Positions 1 through 8,300 of a stretch of DNA of 16,945 nucleotides are shown here, piece after piece. The translations under genes were made by a program, and so were the position numbers. The stretch covers positions 1 through 16,945 of the forward strand of contig NZ_JBHUGH010000030.1 in the NCBI RefSeq assembly GCF_042681825.1. The letters are read 5' to 3'. How positions within the stretch are numbered: the first letter of the stretch is position 1; each line of letters opens with the position of its first letter. The stretch is from Halodurantibacterium flavum (GTDB taxonomy: Bacteria; Pseudomonadota; Alphaproteobacteria; Rhodobacterales; Rhodobacteraceae). The notes beneath the pieces are model-generated. The model did no database searches and was not told where the DNA came from. It saw nothing but the letters and a program-made list of their open reading frames with translations.

Positions 1-49
1 GCTTCAGCCGCTCCATCTGCTCGTCCGTCAGCCAGAAAAGATTGCTCAT
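1..49 (-). CDS. IS5-family transposase, N-terminal fragment (runs off the window)
   Basis: Only 16 codons are present, reading MSNLFWLTDEQMERLK. This is the typical start of short IS5-family (DDE) transposases of alphaproteobacteria. An additional in-frame ATG lies directly upstream at 50-52, so translation may begin one codon earlier. The gene is presumably intact outside the window, and the cut is made by the window edge. About 75 bases of untranslated IS sequence separate the start from the IS terminus. The family call rests on recognising the N-terminal motif, not on a full protein. Confidence 0.75.
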   Translation of the reverse strand, partial: MSNLFWLTDEQMERLK

Positions 50-125
50 CATGCCCCCCGTCAGCGCGGAGCGCTTGAATCACGCAGGGGCGGCGACATC
101 AAGCCAATCAATGGGTCCTGACCCT
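1..125 (-). mobile_element. Terminal part of an IS5-family insertion sequence, left copy
   Basis: These 125 bases are an exact reverse complement of the last 125 bases of the window. They hold an IS end plus the first codons of a transposase reading leftward out of the window. The identity breaks off just inside the near-palindromic GGGTCCTGACCC at 113-124, as expected for the outer terminus of an IS. One further base (A at 126) also matches, so the boundary is 125 or 126. The other end of the element and any target duplication lie outside the window. Confidence 0.85.
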
Positions 126-127
126 AA

Positions 128-202
128 GGTCTGAAGGCTGTCTTTGGTTTCCCGCAGAAGTTCGGCAAGGTCACGTTGCTCCCCCGCTGCGCGAATGGCG
201 AC
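128..202 (-). pseudogene. Possible short coding remnant cut by the IS
   Basis: On the minus strand the frame 202-128 reads 25 residues, including GEQRDLAELLRETKDSLQ, which has the composition of an amphipathic helix. It runs into the IS at 125. A stop codon (TAG, 205-203) precedes it and there is no ATG or GTG start. If it was ever coding, it is a fragment of a gene downstream of the XRE regulator that the IS interrupted. The stretch is short and could be chance. No family is recognised. Confidence 0.25.
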
Positions 203-235
203 CTATCTAGCGGATATCTCTCACGTGATCCGGCC

Positions 236-565
236 TTACGGAGCCTCGGCATTGTGGGGTTCCTCGGGTTTCAACCTGTCGAGAATTCGCAGGGCTTTCT
301 CAGCGATAATCAGGCGACCCTTCCGAACTGGCGCCTGCCCTTCGATCTCCTCGGCGAAAAACATCAAGTCTGACTTCCTCACGCCCAACGCTTCGCTATA
401 GCGATCCAGCGTTTCGAGCGTGACCGCCTTAGTGCCGCGTTCGATCTCGGAAATCATCGCTTGCGAAATACCAGTTGCCTGAGACATCTCAGTCTGCGAA
501 TAGCCCCAGTACAGGCGAGCCAGTTTAAGGGCCTCGCAGATCATCGCTTTCTTCTTATTAGTCAT
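236..565 (-). CDS. XRE-family helix-turn-helix transcriptional regulator
   Basis: The protein is 109 residues counted from the ATG at 565. Residues 12-65 are a Cro/CI-type helix-turn-helix. The motif runs GYSQTEMSQATGISQAMISE then IERG, the conserved end of the XRE fold. The C-terminal 45 residues are charged and not recognised. A GTG start at 616 would add 17 residues. I prefer the ATG because it overlaps the end of the upstream reading frame (TAA at 560-558) by eight bases, a typical translationally coupled arrangement, although only a weak GCGGAA precedes it. XRE proteins of this size usually repress their own operon or act as antitoxins. The upstream partner here is only a fragment, so the regulator may be orphaned. 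Confidence 0.8.
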   Translation of the reverse strand: MTNKKKAMICEALKLARLYWGYSQTEMSQATGISQAMISEIERGTKAVTLETLDRYSEALGVRKSDLMFFAEEIEGQAPVRKGRLIIAEKALRILDRLKPEEPHNAEAP

Positions 566-707
566 TTCCGCACCAAAGGGCTGTGAAGGGGTCACCGCCG
601 CTGGCCTTGATCGCACTGAGATTCACTCCCAGTGTCTCCTGATCAAGTCCCAGACGCGGAGCCCGATCAGGATTGCGATATAAACGTATCGCCACCTCGA
701 AGGTTGC
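558..707 (-). pseudogene. C-terminal remnant of an unidentified gene upstream of the XRE gene
   Basis: A minus-strand frame ending at 558 reads about 49 plausible residues, including FEVAIRLYRNPDRAPRLGL and the end GDPFTALWCGND. Its stop overlaps the start of the XRE gene in the manner of an operon. Upstream of 707 the frame stays open to 1142, but the composition becomes random (Cys, Ser, Pro and Arg rich). I see no good start, so only the 3' end of a gene seems preserved. The product is not recognised. It could be the toxin or effector partner of the XRE protein, now lost, but that is inference. Confidence 0.4.
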
Positions 708-1376
708 TTGCGATGCCGCCGCTGGTGCTGAACTTTTTTCTTGCACATAGGGATAGGTCCTCAGTTCCGACCAGCATGAGCGCTGGCCCCCGTAGGAATG
801 AGGTTCGAGATCAGCGGCGTTTGACCCCTTACATGCCGCACCCAACCCCGGATGGGTGCGGCGCGCGGCCAGCCCCCACCCCGAGACGCAGGTGTGAATC
901 GAAGGCACTAAGCCTTCACAGGGCCTCTGGCCCCAGTTCGCGTCGGGTTCTGTGTATGCAAGGTTCATCACAACGTCATCGTATGCCGAGGCGCCGGGGC
1001 GGGTCAAGTAGAATATCGCTCTGAGCAATATGTGATCGGCAAACACGCACGGGGGTGGTATATCGCTTTGTCTGGGCGGTCTAGCGCCGTGGGACACCTG
1101 ACACTGCGATGCCTGACGAAGCCGCGCAACACCGTCATCCACCGGATGTGGTAGGCTTCCGCCTCGCTACGCATAGGGTAAGCGAACGTCGGCTACTGCA
1201 AATTTCTGCGTCCGCAATGCCGCGTTGGGATCGGGCCGCTCTTCGCCCTTCGCCACGGTCTGGGCCTCAGCTGCTCTGGGCCGGCGACGAATGTCCGCTC
1301 TTGCACCCTGAGAGCTTTGGCTCGCCGCACCGCAGTCAGTCGGCTTTCCGCCCATTTCGATCGCCGCCCATCAACC
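708..1376. other. Gene-poor stretch with one strong hairpin
   Basis: About 670 bases separate the end of the helicase gene from the gene remnant. Open frames exist on both strands, but their products are Arg, Pro and Ser rich with no domain or ribosome binding site, so I treat them as non-coding. The one clear structure is a perfect 10-bp inverted repeat, GCCGCACCCA at 835-844 and TGGGTGCGGC at 853-862, with an 8-base loop. It is not followed by a T run on either strand, so it is not a canonical terminator. The rest looks like decayed sequence. Confidence 0.5.
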
Positions 1377-4300
1377 CTAGACACCATACAACTCCCGCAG
1401 CTGCTGCGGTACCGGCTCGGCAATATCCCACTGCACCGTGATCGGCGCATCCCCCTCCCAGCTCGCGAATTGCACCGGTCCAGCGTAGCGGAACGGGGCT
1501 GCGCGCCCATCGCGCAGTTTCGATTTTCGAAGGAACAGGTGAACCGTCCAGCCAGGTTCTGCGCCCGAGATGATGCGACCGCGCATGTCGTCGCGGCGTG
1601 TGCTGGTCTGGGTTTGCCAGACAAAGCGCGTGGGGCTCGCGAATTGGTCGGCGTAATGGCTGCCAACGGACATGCTACCTTTGTCCATCGTTACCAGAAG
1701 GATCATCGCCCGCACGCCCTTCAGGACCACGATACCAGCGTTCCACGAACCCGTGTTGAAGACCGCTCCGAAATGCGGCGCGATCTTGTCGCGCTGGTAT
1801 TCCTGCCAGAGGGTCAGTCCCTTGGCTGGGGCTATCGGAGCGGGGGCAGCATCTTCGGCGGCTTCCGCCAAGCCGGCGCCCTCGGGCATGTCAAAGGTCA
1901 CATCCCGCGCTTGCAGATATCGCAGCAGCCGCCAGTCCACGAGTTCTGAGGCGAGCGCAGCGAGGGCTGCGGCCTCGCCCTCGGCGAACGTGGTCTCGAA
2001 CGTGCCCGGGCCCAACTGGAACCAGTCCGTCTCGGCCAGTATTTTCAGCGGTTGCTGCATCAGGACCGCGCGCAGCCGGGGCGCATCGTCCGGATCGACA
2101 CTCAGATCCGCCTTGATCTGCGGGTTGCGACGAGCCAGACGAGCAACGCGCTCCACCAGATCGGTCAGCGCGATCCGGCCTGGGAAGGCTCCCGCTTCGA
2201 TCATCGCGCGCAAGACCAGCATCTTGTAGCTGCGGGTCATGCGGGTTGTCTCGATTTCGTCCAAAAGCGCGCGATGCGCAGTCCAGGCGCTGCGCTGCGC
2301 CTCCGACAGGTCGCCCATGTCGGCCACGAACCCCAGCCAGCCCGCATGCCCTGTGCGACCGGGGTTGAAGAGGGCGTGCTGCACCTCGGAGGCTGTGGGC
2401 CGTGTGCCGTGGCGCTCGCGGAAATCGCGGTAGAAGGCGGCCAGTTCCTCGCCGTCGCGCGGCTGGCGGATCAGGGACCGCAGTATGTCGAGCGCCTGCA
2501 GGTCATAGGTCACCTCGCAGCCCACAGGGAACTGGATCAGCTTGTCGGTCAGCTGCTCCAGCGCCAACCGCAGCGCGCCGTCACCTGCGCCCAGCTTGAG
2601 AAGCGTGCGGAACTTGGTCAGGAAAATCCGGTGGTTGCCGATATAGTCGATGACGGCCAGATGCGTTTTTTCTGCCGAGCGGCGCAATCCACGGCCCAGT
2701 TGCTGCAGCCAGATTACCGGGCTTTCGGTCGGGCGCAGCATCAGCACCGTGTCGATCGAGGGCACATCGACACCTTCGTTGAACATGTCGACCGCGAAGA
2801 CGATGTCGAGATCGCCATCCTCCAGCGCCTTCAGCGCGCTGGCCCGAGGGGCGGAGGTGTCCCCGGAATGGACCGCCACGGCCCGCAGACCGCGCGCTTG
2901 CGCGAAATCGGCCATGAAATCGGCGTGGCGGCGGGACACGCAGAAGCCGATGGTCTTCGTGCCGCCGCGTTTCGCGAGCTGCTCAAGCGCGTTTTCAGCG
3001 CGAGCCTGGGTGGCGACCGCTTCGGTCAGCGCAGCCTCGTCGAACCGCCCGCTGCGCCAGGGGATCTGGGAGTATTCGACCGGGTCAGGCACGCCGAAAT
3101 AGTGGAATGGGGCCAGAAGCCCCCGGTCGATACCCGACCAGAGATCGCATTCGTAGACAAGGTTTTCCTCGCACAGCCCCAACAAGTCGCCACCATCGCT
3201 ACGGTCGGGCGTGGCGGTCAGGCCCAGCAGGAAGCCGGGCTGGAAATGGTCGATGATCCGCCGATAGGTTGCGGCGGCCGCGTGGTGGAATTCGTCGATG
3301 ACGATGTAATCAAACGCCCGCGGATTGAACCGGGTCAGATGCGCATTTCGCGCGAGAGTCTGTACAGAGGCGAAGACGATGTCAGCCTCGGCGTTCTTTT
3401 CCTCACCTGAGTAGCGCCCAAGCCGGGCGCGAGGCCGGACAGCGCGGAAGGCGGCCATGGCTTGGGTCAGGATTTCCTCGCGATGCGCGACGAACAGGAC
3501 GCGGGCCGCATCCGCGCTGTCGAAAGCCGCGAGGAATGTCTTGCCCAGCCCGGTAGCCAGCACAACAAGCCCCGCGCCGTAGCCCTTCGCCCGGGTCGCC
3601 CGCAGGGCCGCCAGCGCTTCGGCCTGAATCTCGTGCGGGGTGGGGGCGGTTTCCGGGGCTTCTATCGGTGCGCCGCTGGCCGTGGGCAGGGGTGCGATGC
3701 GACGCGCCTCGTAAGCGTCGATCCAGGCGGGCGTCAGCTCTGTGACCTCGGGCCGGGCGAGCAGCGCCCCGAAGGCCTCGCGGGCGGCCAGAAGCGGGGC
3801 AGGATCGACCGGATCTACATGACGCAGGTTCCATTCGACGCCGTCTGTCAGCGCCGACCGGGATAGGTTCGACGATCCGACGATCAGCGCCCCGCCGTCG
3901 CCCGCAAATGTGAACATCCAGGCCTTGGGGTGAAACGGGATCTGCGCAGCCTGAAACACATGCAGCCTGCGTGCGCCCTCAAGGTCGGCAATCAGTCGTA
4001 GCGCCGCCGGTTCCGTCACGCCCAGATAATCGCCGGTCAAGAGCCGCAGCTCGCCGCCACGGTCCAGCAGATCGCGCAGATGCGGCAGCACCAGCCTGAC
4101 GCCGGAGGTCATCAGGAAGGACACCGACAGATCGACGGCGCGCGCGCGATCAATGAGGGGGCGCAGATGGGCGTGCAGCGCATCTTCACCGCCCGAGATC
4201 AACGGGCGATCATGGGGCATGCCCGGCAAGGGACCGGGTGCCGCCACTGGCGGATCAAGGCGCAGGTGGACATGGCCGCCAGTCTCGACAAGCGTCACCC

Positions 4301-4529
4301 GCGCGGTTGTGCCCTCGGTCTCGAGGAGGGCCTGCGCCGCCCCGATCTTGGCAGCAAGGGCCGCTTGATCTGCGGCGGAAAGATCCCGCCAGCGGGCGAC
4401 ATGACGACGGGGCGCAAGGGCAAGACCCGCGCCGTGGCGGATCAGGATGACCTGGGCGTCGCATTCCACGATGGCGCTGGCGGCGGCATCGCAGAGAGGA
4501 CAGGGCAGGTCATCTGCCCTGCAACTCAT
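1377..4529 (-). CDS. HIT / PLD nuclease / superfamily 2 helicase / DUF3427 multidomain protein
   Basis: The protein is 1050 residues counted from the ATG at 4529, which overlaps the methyltransferase stop as ATGA. A start at 4583 would add 18 residues inside the upstream gene and is less likely. Domains in order: a HIT-like N-terminus (residues 1-95) with CPLC at 10-13 and GGHVHLRL at 84-91, in which the third histidine of HxHxH is arginine. Next comes a phospholipase-D nuclease (about 115-260) with one HxK half-motif (FHPKAWMF, H200 and K202) and GSSNLS at 218-223. The helicase core (about 300-630) has Walker A TGLGKT at 326-331, DEFH at 412-415, LTATPDR at 437-443 and QQLGRGLRR at 609-617. 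The C-terminal region (about 640-1050) ends in a segment matching DUF3427, including SPTRFVWQTQ and VHLFLRKSK. Proteins of this family carry ResIII, Helicase_C and PLD domains. They probably unwind and cut nucleic acid in the cytoplasm. The HIT domain suggests nucleotide hydrolysis or transfer. A defence role is plausible but inferred. Confidence 0.9.
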   Translation of the reverse strand: MSCRADDLPCPLCDAAASAIVECDAQVILIRHGAGLALAPRRHVARWRDLSAADQAALAAKIGAAQALLETEGTTARVTLVETGGHVHLRLDPPVAAPGPLPGMPHDRPLISGGEDALHAHLRPLIDRARAVDLSVSFLMTSGVRLVLPHLRDLLDRGGELRLLTGDYLGVTEPAALRLIADLEGARRLHVFQAAQIPFHPKAWMFTFAGDGGALIVGSSNLSRSALTDGVEWNLRHVDPVDPAPLLAAREAFGALLARPEVTELTPAWIDAYEARRIAPLPTASGAPIEAPETAPTPHEIQAEALAALRATRAKGYGAGLVVLATGLGKTFLAAFDSADAARVLFVAHREEILTQAMAAFRAVRPRARLGRYSGEEKNAEADIVFASVQTLARNAHLTRFNPRAFDYIVIDEFHHAAAATYRRIIDHFQPGFLLGLTATPDRSDGGDLLGLCEENLVYECDLWSGIDRGLLAPFHYFGVPDPVEYSQIPWRSGRFDEAALTEAVATQARAENALEQLAKRGGTKTIGFCVSRRHADFMADFAQARGLRAVAVHSGDTSAPRASALKALEDGDLDIVFAVDMFNEGVDVPSIDTVLMLRPTESPVIWLQQLGRGLRRSAEKTHLAVIDYIGNHRIFLTKFRTLLKLGAGDGALRLALEQLTDKLIQFPVGCEVTYDLQALDILRSLIRQPRDGEELAAFYRDFRERHGTRPTASEVQHALFNPGRTGHAGWLGFVADMGDLSEAQRSAWTAHRALLDEIETTRMTRSYKMLVLRAMIEAGAFPGRIALTDLVERVARLARRNPQIKADLSVDPDDAPRLRAVLMQQPLKILAETDWFQLGPGTFETTFAEGEAAALAALASELVDWRLLRYLQARDVTFDMPEGAGLAEAAEDAAPAPIAPAKGLTLWQEYQRDKIAPHFGAVFNTGSWNAGIVVLKGVRAMILLVTMDKGSMSVGSHYADQFASPTRFVWQTQTSTRRDDMRGRIISGAEPGWTVHLFLRKSKLRDGRAAPFRYAGPVQFASWEGDAPITVQWDIAEPVPQQLRELYGV

Positions 4530-5116
4530 CGCTTGACCACCACAGCATTCACCCACACTTCTGACGCCCGATCCGGGCGGCAATCGCGGCTCTCCCAGAT
4601 GTCAGGTTCGATGAACGCGCCGCATCCGTCCAGGAGTGCTGCCAGATTTTCCACAGTCCTGTCGGTGAAGCGGCGGCCGTCCTTCACCCGCTCGCCGGTG
4701 CCGCGCTTGAATGACAAGTAGAGCGCGCCGTCGGGAACCAGATGCGCGGCAAGGCGGTCGACGACTCCGGGCAGGTCCGCATAGGCCACATGCAGCAGGG
4801 ACGCGCAGGCCCAGATGCCTTCGAACGAATGCTCCCAGGTGAAGTCCTCGAAACGCATCCGTCGGGTCTCGACTGCCGCATGCGCTTGCGTGGCAGCAAC
4901 CATGGCGGGCGAAGCATCGAAGGCCTTCACATCGTAGCCCAAAACGCGGAAAGCCAGCGCATCGCGCCCTGACCCTGATCCGGCATCGAGAATACGTGCT
5001 GGACCATCCGCCCGCGCAGGCACAGCCGCCAGAAACCGCTCTCGCGCATCCGACATATCGACGTAGCGCGTGGTGGCGACGAATGCATTCGCGTTGCTGT
5101 CGTAGTAATTGGTCAA
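4526..5116 (-). CDS. Class I SAM-dependent methyltransferase (small-molecule type fold)
   Basis: The protein is 196 residues. It has the Rossmann-fold methyltransferase signature: motif I LDAGSGSGRD at 43-52 binds S-adenosylmethionine, AFDAS at 65-69 holds the acidic ribose contact, RFEDF lies at 88-92, and WACASLLHV at 102-110 is motif IV. It has no NPPY or DPPY motif, so it is not a classical DNA amino-methyltransferase. The substrate cannot be read from the sequence. The only possible start in frame is TTG at 5116. An in-frame stop lies 14 codons upstream, the family usually begins with a similar M-T-x-x-Y-D sequence, and there is a weak GAAAGAG upstream. Its stop overlaps the helicase start by four bases (ATGA), so the two are translationally coupled. 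This pairing makes it a likely partner of the HIT-PLD-helicase. Confidence 0.88.
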   Translation of the reverse strand: MTNYYDSNANAFVATTRYVDMSDARERFLAAVPARADGPARILDAGSGSGRDALAFRVLGYDVKAFDASPAMVAATQAHAAVETRRMRFEDFTWEHSFEGIWACASLLHVAYADLPGVVDRLAAHLVPDGALYLSFKRGTGERVKDGRRFTDRTVENLAALLDGCGAFIEPDIWESRDCRPDRASEVWVNAVVVKR

Positions 5117-5372
5117 CGTGGGGTCCGATCTGGCTCTTTCAGCCGTATCTTCTCAATAAATCATGGGTTGGACCAGGTGATGAAAAGGGGTCGTGAGCAC
5201 CAATTTCTTCGGGATGGCGGCCTGACCAACACCCAGCTCTCGTCCGCAATGCGCTTGGAGGGCTAGGTTTGACACAAATGTCCCGTTTGACGATCATTTT
5301 TGCTGACTTGCTTGTGTTTGGTCATGGAAACGTATCCTTTGTTTCTAATTGGTTCCGGAGCTTGGTTAAACC
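5117..5372. promoter_or_regulatory. Divergent intergenic region between the two helicase transcription units
   Basis: This region of 256 bases is visibly richer in A and T than the genes on either side, and both transcription units start from it. I see no open gene, and no clear leftward promoter with both boxes. A rightward candidate is described separately. Because both units start here, one regulator could control both, but no clear operator palindrome is visible. Confidence 0.55.
5269..5297 (+). promoter_or_regulatory. Candidate sigma-70 promoter for the exonuclease-RecQ-UvrD gene
   Basis: A perfect TTGACA (5269-5274) is followed after exactly 17 bases by GATCAT (5292-5297), which matches four of six bases of TATAAT. 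Transcription would start near 5304 and leave a leader of about 70 bases before the ATG at 5373. No other convincing rightward promoter is visible in the region. Confidence 0.5.
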
Positions 5373-8300
5373 ATGGAAGAAAGGCATGGCGCGTTGTTGT
5401 CGCGATGCTTGGCTGTCGATCTGGAGGTCGACCCAAGCACTGCCCGCGTCTTTGCCATGGCCGCGGTTCGTCACGATGACTGCCGTGTCCTGATCACGCG
5501 CGGCGAGCCGAGCGTCCGCCAGCTTGACGATCTCGAAGCCGCCATAAGCGACGTTGATTACCCGATCGGCCACAACTTTCTCAGCCATGACATGCAGCAC
5601 CTGATCGCTGCGAGGCCACGCCTTGCGCGGATGATGGACGCGCCGATCGACACGCTCTGGCTCAACCCGCTCGCCTTTCCGCGCAACCCGTATCACCATC
5701 TGGTCAAGCATTATCAGGATGGTCGCCTCGCCAAGGGGCATGTCAACGACCCCGAACTGGACGCAAGGCTGGTGTTCGAGGTTTTGGCCAACCAGCTCGA
5801 TGCCTTTGCCAACCTGAAAAAAACCCAGCCTGATGCCTTGGCCGCCTATCACTATCTCACGACGCGGATGGAGCGGGCAGCGGGCTTTGATGCTGTCTTT
5901 GCCTATGTTCGCGCAGCGCCTTGTCCAAACGAAAACGAGGTACATGCGGCCCTGCATCGAATGCTATGTGGCAAAGCTTGCCAAAAGCGGATCGACCAGA
6001 CGCTGGGCCGCCTGTCCAACCCGCGCAATGGCTGGGCGATGGCCTATGCGCTGTCCTGGATCACGGTGGCGGGCGGGGACTCGGTCATGCCGCCCTGGGT
6101 TCGTGCGCAGTTCCGGGAGGCTTCCCTGATCGTGCGCCATCTGCGCGACACCTCGTGCCGCGACCCCGGCTGCAGCTGGTGTGCCGAACAGAATGATCCT
6201 GTGCGCGCGCTGCAGCGATGGTTCGGCTTCGATGCCTTCCGCCCGGAACCCGTGGACCCCGAAGGCCGCCCCTTGCAGGAGCGTATCGTCGACGAAGGCA
6301 TGTCCGGCAGAAGTCTTCTGGGCATCTTGCCGACCGGCACAGGAAAATCACTGTGTTATCAGGTGCCTGCCCTGTCGCGCTACGACAAGACGGGTGCCCT
6401 GACGGTCGTGATCTCGCCCCTTGTCGCGCTGATGGCTGACCAGGTGCAGGGGATGGAGCGGGCAGGGATTTCCTGTGCCGTGACGATCAACGGCATGATG
6501 TCGATGCCGGAACGGCAGGATGCGCTCGACAAGGTGCGCATGGGCGATGCGGCCATTCTCATCATCTCGCCCGAGCAGCTGCGCAGCACGTCGATCCGTT
6601 CAGTTCTGGCCCAGAGGGAGGTCGGGTTCTGGGTCGTTGACGAGGCGCATTGCGTCTCGAAATGGGGCCATGATTTCCGGCCCGATTATCGCTATCTCGG
6701 GCGCTTTATCCGCGAGTTTTCCGGCGATCAGACGCCCGCGCCCATCACCTGCCTGACAGCCACCGCCAAGCCCGAGGTGGTGGCCGATATCGTCGAACAT
6801 TTCCGAACGCGCCTTGGCGGCGATCTGCTGACGTTGGATGGCGGGGCATCGCGGCCGAACCTGGCTTTTGCGGTCCGTCCCACGACCAAGGCCGAGAAGC
6901 TGGTCCATGTCCTGGCCACGATCGAGGAATTCCTGCCGCCCGACGGGCGGTCCGGGGCGGTCGTCTATTGCGCCTCGCGCAAGGAAACACACCGCGTGGC
7001 CGAGTTCCTAGAGGCTCAGGGCCTGGATGCCGCCGCCTTTCATGCGGGGCTCGGGGCGGACGAGAAGAAAGAGGTGCAGGAAAGGTTCCGGGTGGGCGAT
7101 TTGCGCGTGATCGCGGCGACCAATGCGTTTGGCATGGGGATAGACAAGCCCGATATCCGCCTTGTCGTGCATGCCGACATTCCCGGTTCGCTGGAAAATT
7201 ACCTGCAGGAAGCCGGGCGGGCCGGGCGGGATCGGAAGGATGCCCATTGTGTCCTGCTTTTCGCCGCCGATGACATCGAGAACCAGTTCCGCCTGTCCGC
7301 CAGTTCCCGCCTGCAACGCCACGAGATCGGCGCGATCCTCAAGGCGCTGCGACGGATCGATGAGAGAACCAAGAAGACGGGCACTATAGTCGCCACCTCG
7401 GGCGAAATCATCCGCTCCGAAAAAGACCGCGAATTCGACCGGGACAGCGCGACCGACGACACGCGCGTCAAGACGGCGGTCTCCTGGCTTGAGGAAGCGA
7501 CGCTCGTCTCGCGCGAGGAAAACCGGGTGCAGGTTTTCCCGTCCTCGCTCCGCACCCGGACGCTGGACGAGGCGCGCGCGCGCCTGGCCACCGCCGAGAT
7601 CACCGAGACCTATCGCAAGCAACTGATCGACATCATAGCGCATCTAATGTCGACGCCCGCTGACGAAGGCGTCTCGACCGACGATCTGTCCGCAGCCTGT
7701 GGTCTGGCTCCCGGTGCCCTGTCCAAGGCCATGGCTGACCTTGAGAGCCTGGGCCTTGCGCGAAACGACGTGGCCATGACGGTCTTCGTCCATGTCGGCG
7801 TGGCCCAGGCCTCAGCGGCTCGTCTTGCCGATGCGGCTCGGCTTGAGGTCGATCTGATCGAGCTCATGCAAGAACTGGCACCCGATGCCGATGACAGGGT
7901 GCCCAACCCCCTGCATCTTGCCGAGACATGCCAGCGCCTGCGCGACCGGGGTCATGCGAGTGCAAGGCCCGACATCGTGGACAAGCTCCTGCGGGGCATC
8001 GCGCGAGATGGACGAGGGCAGGATGGCGGCAAGGGCAACATCAGCCTCAGGACGGCCAGCCGCAACACTCTGCTGGTCACTCTTGAGCGCCCGTGGAAAA
8101 CGGTTGCGCAGACTGCAGAACTGCGCCGCGCGGCCGCTGGTCTGTTGCTAGAACACCTGATCGGTCGCCTCGACAAGGGGGCGCGCGGCAAGGATCTGCA
8201 AGTCGACACCACCGTGGGCGATCTGCTCGCTCAGATCCTGCAAGATGCCTTTTTGCAAAGCAGCGGCATCCGCGACATGACCAAGCTGCTGGAGCGGTCG

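Noticed and set aside
632..1441. Small open frames on both strands between the XRE remnant and the helicase
   Set aside because: No ribosome sites, and Arg/Pro/Ser-rich products without domains. They overlap each other in several frames.
2052..3410. Open frame of 452 codons on the plus strand
   Set aside because: It is antisense to the helicase core, which shows clear motifs. No domain or ribosome site.
4526..5116. Modification methylase of a restriction-modification system
   Set aside because: It lacks NPPY/DPPY and the Cys motif of cytosine methylases, and the size fits small-molecule methyltransferases.
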